Assembly (NCBI GenBank): GCA_016934095.1
Contig: JAFGTO010000120.1
Coordinates: 1-25,176 of the forward strand
Direction of reading: 5' to 3'
Length of the DNA: 25,176 bases
DNA from: Candidatus Glassiibacteriota bacterium
Lineage (GTDB): Bacteria; Gemmatimonadota; Glassbacteria; GWA2-58-10
The translations under genes and the position numbers were made by a program. Positions 8,169-15,797 of the stretch are shown in pieces. The first letter of the stretch is position 1; every line of letters starts with the position of its first letter. The notes beneath the pieces were generated by a model, which was not told the DNA's origin, ran no database searches, and saw nothing but the letters and a program-made list of their open reading frames with translations.

Positions 8169-9104
8169 ATGCGTATTCTGGTCACCGGCGGCGCCGGTTT
8201 TCTCGGCTCACACCTCTGCGATTACCTGATAGACAAGGACCATGAAGTAATCTGCATGGACAACCTGATCACCGGTAACGTAGACAATATCGGCCACCTG
8301 ATCGGCAACGGGAGTTTCAGTTTCATCAAGCACGATGTTACCGAGTACATCTTTATCTCCGGGCAACTGGATGCTATCCTGCATTTCGCCTCACCCGCCT
8401 CCCCGGTGGATTACCTGCAGTATCCCATCCAGACCCTGAAGGTCGGGAGCCTGGGCACACATAAGGCCCTGGGGCTGGCCAGGGAAAAGAAAGCCAGGTT
8501 CCTGCTGGCCTCGACCTCCGAGATCTACGGCGACCCGCAGGTGCATCCGCAGAACGAGGAGTACTGGGGCAATGTCAACCCGATCGGCCCCAGGGGGGTC
8601 TACGATGAGGCCAAGCGTTTCGCCGAAGCGCTGACCATGGCCTACAACCGCACCCACGGCATCCGAACCCGCATAGTCAGGATTTTCAACACCTACGGGC
8701 CGAGGATGCGCCTCAGGGACGGCAGGGCGGTGCCGACTTTCATCGACCAGGCTCTCAGAGGCAAGCCCCTCACGGTTTTCGGGGACGGTACCCAGACACG
8801 CTCGTTCTGCTATTACACCGACCTCATCGAGGGCATCTACCGGCTCCTGCTCTCGGATATCGACACCCCGGTCAATATCGGGAACCCCGAGGAGAAAACC
8901 ATCCTGGAGTTCGCCAGGAAGATAATAGAAATAACCGGCAGCAGCAGCCAGATAGTATTCGAAAAACTCCCCGTGGACGACCCCAAGGTGCGGGAGCCGG
9001 ACATCAGGAAAGCCAGGAAGTGGCTCAAATGGAAGCCCGAGGTATCGCTCGACGAGGGGCTGAGGCTTACCGTGGAATACTTCCAGACACCGGGTCCCGC
9101 CTGA
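8169..9104 (+). CDS. UDP-glucuronic acid decarboxylase (UDP-xylose synthase), SDR family
   Basis: The 311-residue protein is an extended short-chain dehydrogenase. It has the NAD-binding motif GGAGFLGSHL at about residues 7-16. The active-site segment STSEIYGDP is at about 116-124, and the catalytic Tyr/Lys pair lies in GPRGVYDEAKRFAE, a run characteristic of UDP-xylose synthases. ARIFNTYGPRM-like (RIFNTYGPRMRL) and NIGNPEE segments also match that family. It converts UDP-glucuronate to UDP-xylose with an enzyme-bound NAD cycle, supplying xylose for surface polysaccharide or glycoconjugates. Length agrees with bacterial members. The start has GAGG in GAGGGATGG just upstream. A xylulokinase-like gene lies nearby, but UDP-xylose synthesis and free pentose use are separate routes, so no shared pathway is implied. 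Confidence 0.92.
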   Translation: MRILVTGGAGFLGSHLCDYLIDKDHEVICMDNLITGNVDNIGHLIGNGSFSFIKHDVTEYIFISGQLDAILHFASPASPVDYLQYPIQTLKVGSLGTHKALGLAREKKARFLLASTSEIYGDPQVHPQNEEYWGNVNPIGPRGVYDEAKRFAEALTMAYNRTHGIRTRIVRIFNTYGPRMRLRDGRAVPTFIDQALRGKPLTVFGDGTQTRSFCYYTDLIEGIYRLLLSDIDTPVNIGNPEEKTILEFARKIIEITGSSSQIVFEKLPVDDPKVREPDIRKARKWLKWKPEVSLDEGLRLTVEYFQTPGPA

Positions 9105-9108
9105 GCGC

Positions 9109-9129
9109 CCCGGCCCCAAGCGGGCCGGG
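9109..9129. terminator. Hairpin between two convergent stop codons
   Basis: CCCGGCCC (9109-9116) and GGGCCGGG (9122-9129) pair exactly around a 5-base loop. The hairpin fills the gap between the stop of the decarboxylase (9104) and the stop of the metallo-hydrolase (9130, opposite strand). There is no T-run on either strand, so it may be a weak or factor-assisted bidirectional terminator. Confidence 0.5.
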
Positions 9130-9771
9130 TCACGCGATACCGTGGGTCCTCTTGTATTCGGCCCAGTTGGCCTTGAGGTCCACGAACTCCTCGAAGCTCC
9201 GGCAGAGAATGAAAGGGTTGGTACTTTTTTCGTGCCCGATAGTCGAGCTGGGCGCCACCCCGTAGTCGTGGCCGGGATAGACCCTGGTCTCCCCGGGCAG
9301 GGTCATCAGTTTCTTGTGGAGGCTATCGTATTCGGACCTGGCTCCGGAGCCCAGGTCGGTACCGCCCACCTTGCCCACGAAAAGAGTGTCGCCGGTCATC
9401 AGCAGGTCTCCGCAGAGAACGCAGATCGAGTCCGCGGTATGGCCCGGGGTGTGGATGACCTTCAGCTCGAGTTCCCCCAGGGACAATAGTTCCCCGTCAT
9501 CGACCGGCAGGTCGGTGCTGTCGCCGGTGATCTTGTGCATGACCACCAGGGCCGAGCTCTGACTGGCTAGCTGGCTGGCCCCGCCGGTGTGATCGAAGTG
9601 GTCGTGAGTCAGGATCACGTATTTAAGGACACAGCCGTGGCGGTCCAGCAGGTCGAAAAAAAGCCCGGCGCTGCCGGACGGATCGATCACCGCAGCAAAG
9701 CCTTCAGCCCTGTCCGCGATAAAATAACCGAAATTCCGGTCGCCGCCGGTCCTTACTTGCTCGAATATCAT
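9130..9771 (-). CDS. MBL-fold metallo-hydrolase, glyoxalase II / ETHE1-like
   Basis: The 213-residue protein has the full metal-binding set of the metallo-beta-lactamase fold. THDHFDH is at residues 55-61, His111 is in HTPGH, Asp128 is in TGDTLF, and His168 is in YPGHDYG. It is close in size and motif spacing to short glyoxalase II-like and persulfide dioxygenase-like enzymes. The C-terminal GHEKSTNPF segment is typical of this group. A thioester or persulfide of a low-molecular-weight thiol is the likely substrate, but hydrolase and dioxygenase activities cannot be separated by eye. The start ATG at 9771 has a strong GAGGAGG ribosome-binding site 4-5 bases upstream. It is transcribed divergently from the TPR protein gene and convergently with the decarboxylase. 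Confidence 0.88.
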   Translation of the reverse strand: MIFEQVRTGGDRNFGYFIADRAEGFAAVIDPSGSAGLFFDLLDRHGCVLKYVILTHDHFDHTGGASQLASQSSALVVMHKITGDSTDLPVDDGELLSLGELELKVIHTPGHTADSICVLCGDLLMTGDTLFVGKVGGTDLGSGARSEYDSLHKKLMTLPGETRVYPGHDYGVAPSSTIGHEKSTNPFILCRSFEEFVDLKANWAEYKRTHGIA

Positions 9772-10049
9772 TTATCCTCCTCGAAAGTCGGTCCGGGCCC
9801 TCCTGCAGGATAAAAGCGCAGTCCGCCCGCCCGCAAAAACGGTTCGCTTCGTAATATACGCCGGGACAGGTCCGGGATTTTACCGGCTCTCCGGGCAGGG
9901 CCTCGATACTCATACCAGGCGTATCTTGCAGGCGGCGAATATTTTCATTAGATTTCAAGCCTAACAATACTCAGGCCGCATTCCGAATGTCAAGGGCTTA
10001 TGCCGGAAAAATCGGCCTGTCGGGTTTACTCCCTGCCGGAGGTAAGCGG
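9772..10049. other. 278-bp divergent intergenic region, no gene seen
   Basis: This region separates the metallo-hydrolase (minus) from the TPR gene (plus) and must contain both promoters. For the plus direction the best candidate I see is TTTCAT (9943-9948), a 17-bp spacer and AATACT (9966-9971), a weak match. Frames running through it lack ribosome-binding sites and overlap real genes. Confidence 0.3.
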
Positions 10050-10925
10050 ATGGACTATCGCCGACATCTAACTCATTGGGTAAGATTTATGGTTTTGACC
10101 GGCCTGGCGGCCCTGGCAGCGACTTCTCCCTGTTCGGCGGAAAGCCGCAGGCTCAACAGCGACCACCCACAGGCCCTGCGACTCTTTGAAGAGGGGCTGG
10201 AGCAGGTGGACGCGGAACAGTTCGACCGGGCCGCGGAAAATTTCCGCCAGGCTGTCGAGCTCGACCCCGGGTTCATGCAGGCACACTTCCGTTACATGGA
10301 TGTCCTGCGCGGTATCGGCCGGAACGAGCAGATGATCGAAGAGTACCGCAAGCAGGCCGAGCAGAACCCGAAAAGCGCCAGGTGCCTGTACCTTTACGGC
10401 CGAGCGCTGGAGGACCTGGACCTGAAAAGGGCCAGGTACAGAGACGCTTTGCAGCTCGACCCGGGTTATTACTGGGCGCAGTACGGAATAGGGGCCATCT
10501 ATCTGGTCCAGCGCCGCTACGATGAGGCCATAATAGCTTTTAACAAGACCCTGGAAATGAACCCGCAGATGGTCGAGGCGATCCATCTGCTGGGCACGGT
10601 CTATCTCGAGAAAGGCATGCCGATCCAGGCCCGGGAGCGGTTCGAGGAAGCCGCAGCCATCGACAGTACCAACCACATGATATACCTGAGCCTGGGACAG
10701 GTATATAGCCAGATGGACCGGTACGAATCGGCGGAAAAAGCTTTCAGGCAGGCCGCGGCCATTTCTCCCAAATATCCGATGACCTACTATTATCTCGGCC
10801 TGGTCTGCGAGTTGCAGGGACGGAACGAGCAGGCGGTGATCGAGTACGAAAATTTCCTCAGGCTCGCACCCGGCCACGAGCTGTCCTCAGTGGTTACCGA
10901 TAATATCAAGAAATTAAGGAAGTGA
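10050..10925 (+). CDS. Secreted TPR-repeat protein
   Basis: I chose the ATG at 10050, not the upstream in-frame start at 9987, because GGAGG lies 7 bases before it. Translation from there begins with a basic stretch and a hydrophobic segment ending in SPCSAE, a plausible signal peptide of about 30 residues. The 291-residue protein then consists of consecutive 34-residue tetratricopeptide repeats, for example DRAAENFRQAVELDPGF, DEAIIAFNKTLEMNPQM and ESAEKAFRQAAAISPKY, about six to seven in all. TPR arrays form protein-binding solenoids, so this is likely a periplasmic or envelope adaptor. Its partner is unknown. The stop codon overlaps the GTG start of the DUF218 membrane protein gene by 4 bp, so the two are translationally coupled and probably act together at the envelope. 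Confidence 0.85.
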   Translation: MDYRRHLTHWVRFMVLTGLAALAATSPCSAESRRLNSDHPQALRLFEEGLEQVDAEQFDRAAENFRQAVELDPGFMQAHFRYMDVLRGIGRNEQMIEEYRKQAEQNPKSARCLYLYGRALEDLDLKRARYRDALQLDPGYYWAQYGIGAIYLVQRRYDEAIIAFNKTLEMNPQMVEAIHLLGTVYLEKGMPIQARERFEEAAAIDSTNHMIYLSLGQVYSQMDRYESAEKAFRQAAAISPKYPMTYYYLGLVCELQGRNEQAVIEYENFLRLAPGHELSSVVTDNIKKLRK

Positions 10926-11569
10926 CCGAGAAAAAGACACAGGGGGTCCGGTCAAGGCGAAAATCCGGATGTCTGGCGGCCGGGCTGGTATCGCTGGCGG
11001 TCCTGGCGGCACTGGCCCTGTCTTACCGCTGCTGGCTGACCGCGCTCGCCTCGGCCCTGGTGGTGGATGAGCCCCCGGGCTATGCGGATGCAGTGGTGGC
11101 GGTCAGCGGGAACCACTTCCGCCGGCTGCGGGCCATGGAGCTCTACCGGCAGGGCTATGCGGGTCTGTTGATTTTCAATGTCAGCGATACCACCTATTAT
11201 TTCGGCCTGGCGGTGGACCCGGCGGCCAGCGTGCGCGAAGAGGCTTGCCGGCAAGGCATCCCCGGCGACTCGATGGTGATAAACCGGAATATCGGCTCCA
11301 CTTTCGAGGATGCCCTGGCTGCGGCGGAAACCGCCCGGCGGCTGGGGCTGAAAAGCCTGCTGGTCGTCACCAGCAGCTTCAGCTCGCGCCGCGCCAGGTA
11401 TGCTTACCGCAAGGCCACAGAAGGCCTGGGGCTGGAGCTCCGCTTCTGCTGCGTGCCGCCGGAAACCGAGAAGATGTCCCTGGAAAGCTGGTGGACCCGG
11501 GAGCGCGAGTTGGTTACGGTGGTTAACGAGTATCTCAAGCTAGTCCTGTACTGTTTGAAGTATCGCTAG
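10922..11569 (+). CDS. DUF218 / YdcF-SanA-ElyC-like membrane protein
   Basis: The 215-residue protein starts at a GTG that overlaps the TPR gene's stop. A basic N-terminus (residues 1-15) is followed by one membrane segment at about 17-39. The DUF218 core comes next: DAVVAVSGNHFRRLRAMELYRQG, then NIGSTFEDALAAAETARRLG (the conserved S/T-E-rich segment), VVTSSFSSRRARYAYRKA, and an acidic/aromatic C-terminal part. Related proteins (SanA, ElyC, YdcF) are membrane-anchored and connected with envelope integrity and lipid-linked carrier metabolism; the enzymatic activity is poorly defined. Coupling to a secreted TPR protein fits an envelope role. No intrinsic terminator is evident after the stop. 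Confidence 0.8.
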   Translation: MTEKKTQGVRSRRKSGCLAAGLVSLAVLAALALSYRCWLTALASALVVDEPPGYADAVVAVSGNHFRRLRAMELYRQGYAGLLIFNVSDTTYYFGLAVDPAASVREEACRQGIPGDSMVINRNIGSTFEDALAAAETARRLGLKSLLVVTSSFSSRRARYAYRKATEGLGLELRFCCVPPETEKMSLESWWTRERELVTVVNEYLKLVLYCLKYR

Positions 11570-11606
11570 CAGGACCCAGGCAGGGCTGTAAAATGCCCAC
11601 CGGCAC

Positions 11607-11635
11607 TTGACAGTACCCGGAAGGCCGCTGATAAT
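11607..11635 (+). promoter_or_regulatory. Near-consensus sigma70-type promoter
   Basis: A perfect -35 (TTGACA, 11607-11612) is followed after 17 bp by GATAAT (11630-11635), which matches five of six -10 positions. A transcript would start near 11642. This places the upstream possible start codon (TTG at 11607) outside the message and supports translation of the repeat protein from the ATG at 11724, with a leader of about 80 nt. Confidence 0.6.
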
Positions 11636-11723
11636 AACTGTAACGCCGTATCGCCGGCCGGAGTTGAAGTCAAAGCGAGCGCCCTCCCCGCTGCTTGCTG
11701 CGGGGGTTTCCATTGGATCTACG

Positions 11724-14567
11724 ATGACCGCGGAACAAGAAAAAGTCGAAGACGGGATCGAGAAAAAGGAAGCAAAAGAACAGGAGGTCCCCCAGGGGAT
11801 GATCCTGCGCAGCGCCCCTTACGAGGAGAGCCGTCCGGATGAAAAGGGCTGTTACGGGTTCAAGGGGGGAGTGCTGGCTTTTGTGGACTGGGACGGACAG
11901 TTGTATGTCACCACCGGAACCCGTCTCAAGATGGAGCTGCTCGAAGATTCAGGGTTCAATAAGCGCCGGCCCAGAATCGAGGTCCCCTGTTCGGACGGGT
12001 CGGTTAAAAGTAAGCGCTGGCTGAGAAAGAACCTGCCGCCCCAGGAGATCAAGCGCTCTGTCGAGGAAAACCTCATGCCCAAGCAGGAGGCGAAAGTGGT
12101 CGCGGCGATCAAGCAGGTCAACACCGATGGACTCAGACCTGTGGACAGCGACTTCCTGGAACAGCGCTGCGCCAGGGTCGAGGGCAAGAATTACCTGCAT
12201 ATCGGGTTGATCGCCTCTTACCGCGGGGTCCTTTCGTTTACCGACTGGGACGCCAATACTTATGTTACCCTTTTTTCGGAGGAAAAGCGCAGGCTGCTCG
12301 AAAGGTCGGGCTATGTTTATGTCGGGTCGATGATCAAGGTGCCGTACGCGCTGGAAAGCCCGGAAAACAGGGAATGGCTGGCCGCCAACATTCCCTACGA
12401 GGAATGGGATCTGACCGAGCGGGAGGTAGCGGAAGAACGCAGCCGGCAGGCAATGGAAGAAGCCAAGGCCAAGATCCAGGAGCTGGGGCTCAAGGACCTG
12501 CCAGCAGAGCTGCTGGCGGCCAGCGCCGCCTGTGAAGAAAACTACCCCCAGTACATCGGGATGGCCGGAGCGCACAACGGGGTCCTGGCTTTCACCGATC
12601 CCGAGGGAGCGACCTATGTGACCCCGGCAATGGCAGAGAAAGTGGAGCTGCTGAAATCACTGGGCTACCAGTTCATGGGTGCAGCTATCAAAGTTCCCTA
12701 TTCGCTGAAAACCCGTCAGGACATAGACTGGCTGCGCGATAACATCGGCCAGGAATACTGGGAGGAGGCCAGGCAGGCGGGCCTGAAAGAGAAGGCGCGC
12801 CTCGAGCAGAAAGAGGCCGAAAACCGGAGACGTCAGCTCGGCCTCCAGGACCTGCCGGCCGAGTTTGTCAACCGTACGGTCAAGACCGAACAAAAACAGA
12901 AAAACTACGCCGGAAAATATTTCGTACGTAATAATATCCTGGGTTTTGTCGATTCCGAGGGCTTCGTTTCCCTGACCCCGGTACTGAAGTCCAAGGTGGA
13001 AATACTGGAGGAGGCAAACTACAAGGAAGCTCCGACCGGCTTTTCCGTGCCTTATTCCAATGGTACCGAGCAGGACCTGGAGTTTATCCGCAGGCACCTC
13101 TCGCAGCAGGAGATCGACCTCACCCTGGAGGAAATCGCCGCGGAACAGCAGCAAACCCGGAAAGAGCAGGTACGGAAAATCAAGGAAAAGCGCAAGCTGC
13201 AGGAGCTTCCCCGGGAGCTGCTGGAACGCTCGGCTGTAACGGGATTCGAGGACCTCCAGTTAATGGGCCGCTACTGCTCGAGGTCCGGGGTAACCTGTTT
13301 TATCTGCGAAGATGGCTATTTCTATGTAACCCCGACCGTACCCTGGAAAGAAAAGGCCCTGCGGGAAGCCGGCTTCAGGGAGCCGGATCACCTGATCCGG
13401 GTGCCTTACGCTTCGGGGACCGAGGAAGACCGGCACTGGCTCGAGCAGAACCTGCTGGCCGGAGAGCTGGAGAAATCCCGCCTGGAAGTCGGGGAGCAGG
13501 AGAAAAAACAGGAGCGGGAGAAGTTCAGGAAATTGCTCGAAGAGCGCGGTATCGATGACAAAGTTCCGGAAGAGCTGGCGCAGCGCTCGGCAATGACCGA
13601 TACGGTCATGCGGGAGCAGGTCGGCCGCTACCTGGTAGAGGATGATTTTCTGGGTTTTATCGGCCCGGACGGGCATATCTGGATTACCCCGGAAACACCG
13701 GGGAAAGTAGAGCTGCTGAAAAAGGCCAATTACGAGTACGCCAACACCAAGATAAGCCTGCCGCACGTGGGATCCCTGGCGGAGGATGCCGCCTGGAGGG
13801 ACCTGTACCTGCCCAAGGGTGAAGAGGAGAGGAGCCGGCAGGAAGTGATGTCGCTCAAGAAAGAGAGCCTGGACCACAAGGCGAAAGAGATTGCCGCCAA
13901 GAGGGCAATCAAGGACCTGCCAGAGGATTTTTTCGACCGCTGCGTGAGGACCGAGACAGTGGCGGTGGAAATGATCGGACGTTATCTCGAGCGGTTCGGC
14001 ATGGTCTATTTGATAGCACCAGACCGCTACCTCTACCTTACCCCATCCACGCCCGGCAAGCTGAAAACCATCAAGGAAGCCGGTTACCAGTTTCCCGAAA
14101 AGATTATACAACTGCCTTATTCCAGCGAGAGCGAGCTGGAATGGATCAAGGAAAACCTGCCTGAGGGGGAGCTGGACAGGTGCAGAAAAGAGCTGGAGAA
14201 TCTCGAAAAGACCAAGGTCGATGGCAAGATAGCGCAGAACATGGAGAAATTCTCCCTGACACAGCTCCCGGAGGAGCTTCTCGAACGCAGCGCGGACAGC
14301 GGGCATCGCGACCCTAAAAATATCGGGCGACTGGGCATCTTTCGCGGAGTGCTGGCTTTTGTCCGGCCTGATGAAAAGACCTATGTCACCTGGTATACCG
14401 AGGAAAAGCAGGAGACGCTCGAGGACTGCGGCTACAAGCAAGAGGGCTATATGCCGATCAAGGTCCCCTACGCCATGCAGGATGAGACCCAGCGCCAGTG
14501 GCTGCTGGTCAGCCTGCCGGAGCCGGACGAGGAGGAGAAGTTGTCGGAGGAAGAAAACGCCGGCTGA
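11724..14567 (+). CDS. Large protein of eight tandem ~118-residue units, novel repeat domain
   Basis: I do not recognise the family. From the ATG at 11724 the protein has 947 residues and no signal peptide or membrane segment. After a short charged leader it is built of eight homologous units, beginning near 11778, 12132, 12489, 12843, 13197, 13554, 13908 and 14256. An aligned proline recurs every 116-119 residues. Each unit reads roughly LxDLPxELLxRSA, then IGRY, GVLAFVDxDGxxYVTP, KxELLEEAGY, IKVPYA, and DxxWLxxNLPxxE. A 30-40-residue Lys/Glu-rich helical linker leads to the next unit. The pattern suggests a small alpha-beta module strung on coiled linkers, as in scaffold or multivalent binding proteins. 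A near-consensus promoter lies 90-115 bp upstream. Two alternative starts (TTG 11607, ATG 11799) are less likely. The long minus-strand frames here are shadows. Confidence 0.88.
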   Translation: MTAEQEKVEDGIEKKEAKEQEVPQGMILRSAPYEESRPDEKGCYGFKGGVLAFVDWDGQLYVTTGTRLKMELLEDSGFNKRRPRIEVPCSDGSVKSKRWLRKNLPPQEIKRSVEENLMPKQEAKVVAAIKQVNTDGLRPVDSDFLEQRCARVEGKNYLHIGLIASYRGVLSFTDWDANTYVTLFSEEKRRLLERSGYVYVGSMIKVPYALESPENREWLAANIPYEEWDLTEREVAEERSRQAMEEAKAKIQELGLKDLPAELLAASAACEENYPQYIGMAGAHNGVLAFTDPEGATYVTPAMAEKVELLKSLGYQFMGAAIKVPYSLKTRQDIDWLRDNIGQEYWEEARQAGLKEKARLEQKEAENRRRQLGLQDLPAEFVNRTVKTEQKQKNYAGKYFVRNNILGFVDSEGFVSLTPVLKSKVEILEEANYKEAPTGFSVPYSNGTEQDLEFIRRHLSQQEIDLTLEEIAAEQQQTRKEQVRKIKEKRKLQELPRELLERSAVTGFEDLQLMGRYCSRSGVTCFICEDGYFYVTPTVPWKEKALREAGFREPDHLIRVPYASGTEEDRHWLEQNLLAGELEKSRLEVGEQEKKQEREKFRKLLEERGIDDKVPEELAQRSAMTDTVMREQVGRYLVEDDFLGFIGPDGHIWITPETPGKVELLKKANYEYANTKISLPHVGSLAEDAAWRDLYLPKGEEERSRQEVMSLKKESLDHKAKEIAAKRAIKDLPEDFFDRCVRTETVAVEMIGRYLERFGMVYLIAPDRYLYLTPSTPGKLKTIKEAGYQFPEKIIQLPYSSESELEWIKENLPEGELDRCRKELENLEKTKVDGKIAQNMEKFSLTQLPEELLERSADSGHRDPKNIGRLGIFRGVLAFVRPDEKTYVTWYTEEKQETLEDCGYKQEGYMPIKVPYAMQDETQRQWLLVSLPEPDEEEKLSEEENAG

Positions 14568-14648
14568 AAACCGGGCGCCGGTGTCCAATGGTGAAACTGT
14601 TGCAGGTGAAGACCGCTTATGAAGTTGATATGATCGTTTTTATTGAGG

Positions 14649-15239
14649 ATGAGGGTCTTGCTGAGTAAATTGCTTAACATGCTATTCTTCAGTTGCTCCG
14701 GGAGATTGTCCGCTGCCGCCTCGAGAGCGGTACCATTACTCGGTTTGGCTCTGCTGCTGGGGATCACAGGCGGCGGCTGCAGTGTACTGCGCTCCCTGAA
14801 GGAGATCCGCTCGGGGGGGCAAAAGGAGCCCGAGCGGCCGGCAGAGGCCGCCTCGCGGATGGATTCCCTGTGGCAGGCGCAGCTTCCGGCGGACACCATC
14901 CTGCTCGCACCCAGGCCGGAAAATAAGGCCGCTGTGCCGGAAGGCCTGCAGCTCGGCCCGCGAGAGCCGGGCTTCGCAGACCTCGGGACCAAAGCCGCGG
15001 TGCCGGGCTACCGTGTCCAGCTGGCCTCATCCGAGCGGAGGGAGGAACTCGAGCCGCTGATGATCAAGGTCGAGAGCGAGATGAAAACAGCAGCTTACCT
15101 GGAGCTGCACTCAGACCGTTACACCCTGAGGATCGGGGACTTCCGCAACAAAGCAGAGGCGGATGCAGAAAGGAACAGAGCCGTTTCATTTGGTTACCGG
15201 CATGCCTGGGTCGTCCAGACCAGGGTCGTACCCAGGTAA
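14649..15239 (+). CDS. SPOR-domain protein, probable envelope lipoprotein
   Basis: The C-terminal 75 or so residues form a SPOR domain: GYRVQLASSERREELEPLM, then AAYLELHSDRYTLRIGDFRNKAEADAERNRAVSFGYRHAWVV. Such domains bind denuded peptidoglycan glycan strands, often at division sites. The N-terminus has a long hydrophobic segment ending in GITGGGC. The Cys (residue 44 from this start) could be a lipidated residue, although the lipobox is weak. A proline- and charge-rich linker joins the two parts. The start is uncertain: TTG 14643, ATG 14649, TTG 14658 and ATG 14679 are all in frame. GAGG at 14645-14648 would best serve TTG 14658. The gene follows the eight-unit repeat gene by about 80 bp on the same strand. 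Confidence 0.8.
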   Translation: MRVLLSKLLNMLFFSCSGRLSAAASRAVPLLGLALLLGITGGGCSVLRSLKEIRSGGQKEPERPAEAASRMDSLWQAQLPADTILLAPRPENKAAVPEGLQLGPREPGFADLGTKAAVPGYRVQLASSERREELEPLMIKVESEMKTAAYLELHSDRYTLRIGDFRNKAEADAERNRAVSFGYRHAWVVQTRVVPR

Positions 15240-15252
15240 TTGGGCTTATAGA

Positions 15253-15451
15253 TTGTAGTATTGAGGATCTCGAATATATAGGCTGTCAAGGGCCGTTTCC
15301 ATTTCTGGGACAGCAACATGCGGCGAGCAGGCCTTAATTCCATAACAAATTGGAAATAAAACAGTTACGCTGGAAACGGCTTGCCTTGCCCATGACAGCC
15401 CATGAAGCAATAAATTTCATCACGGGGCGTGAGGTATTTTTTCAACGCCCC
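15253..15451 (+). repeat. Leader element copy A: promoter-like box, 120-bp inverted-repeat core, 3' hairpin
   Basis: The core (15281-15400) has terminal inverted repeats: GGCTGTCAAGGGC at 15281-15293 against GCCCATGACAGCC at 15388-15400, 12 of 13 paired. An inner exact pair is GCCGTTTCCA (15292-15301) with TGGAAACGGC (15371-15380). A TTGTAG/16 bp/TATATA promoter-like pair (15253-15280) abuts the core. After the core come CATGAAGCAATAAATTT and a hairpin with arms GGGGCGT (15424-15430) and ACGCCCC (15445-15451). The ribosome-binding site of the next gene starts 6 bases later. A second copy in the same relation to its downstream gene lies at 23091-23290. Either a structured regulatory leader or a mobile inverted-repeat element (MITE-like). 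Confidence 0.8.
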
Positions 15452-15469
15452 TTATTGAGGAGGCAGTAA

Positions 15470-15793
15470 ATGCAAATCAGAGGGAAGTTTTTTCACCTGG
15501 ATGAGACTTGTCCGATTTTCAAGCACCTCAAGGAAGGCGAGGCCTGTTTTTTCAAGAAAAGCTGCGACGCCCTGTGCGAACTGAACGACGGGACAGCGGA
15601 ATATAAGACAATGAGGAAAGACTTGGATTTCAGGGTCTTCCCGGAGGCCTGGGTCAGCGTGGAGAAAGAAACCCTGATCCAGGCGGCCAAGCTGATCGCA
15701 CAGCTCGAGCAGCGGAACATGCTGCTCGAAGCCAAGCGCCTGAAACAGGCCTACGGCTTCGATGTGGCCAAGAGGATAAAACTGCCTGAATAG
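15470..15793 (+). CDS. Small Cys-containing protein, unknown function
   Basis: The ATG at 15470 has a textbook GAGGAGG site (15457-15463) 6 bases upstream. The product is 107 residues, cytoplasmic, with four cysteines at positions 14, 26, 32 and 36 in the N-terminal third (TCPIF, ACFFKKSCDALC). This spacing could bind a metal, but I match no known motif. The rest is charged and helical (about residues 65-95, KLIAQLEQRNMLLEAKRLKQ). I do not recognise a family. It is 4 bp upstream of the AmmeMemoRadiSam radical SAM gene and headed by leader element copy A. It is probably co-transcribed with that gene and queE. A role as a small partner of one of these Fe-S enzymes is possible, by position only. 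Confidence 0.75.
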   Translation: MQIRGKFFHLDETCPIFKHLKEGEACFFKKSCDALCELNDGTAEYKTMRKDLDFRVFPEAWVSVEKETLIQAAKLIAQLEQRNMLLEAKRLKQAYGFDVAKRIKLPE

Positions 15794-15797
15794 TCAA

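Noticed and set aside
9704..9967. 87-codon minus-strand frame
   Set aside because: It overlaps the metallo-hydrolase N-terminus and its ribosome-binding site, and shows no recognisable domain.
9987..10049. Upstream start for the TPR protein
   Set aside because: ATG 10050 has GGAGG at ideal spacing and gives a normal signal peptide; the extension would bury it.
11607..11723. 39-residue N-terminal extension of the repeat protein from TTG 11607
   Set aside because: The TTG is part of the -35 box TTGACA, and the predicted transcript starts downstream of it.
13260..14588. 442-codon minus-strand open frame, with others at 11949-12575 and 12657-13154
   Set aside because: They are antisense shadows of the eight-unit repeat gene, whose repeat periodicity proves the plus strand is coding.
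15281..15400. CRISPR repeat or insertion sequence
   Set aside because: There are only two distant, oppositely oriented copies, no spacers and no transposase frame inside 120 bp.
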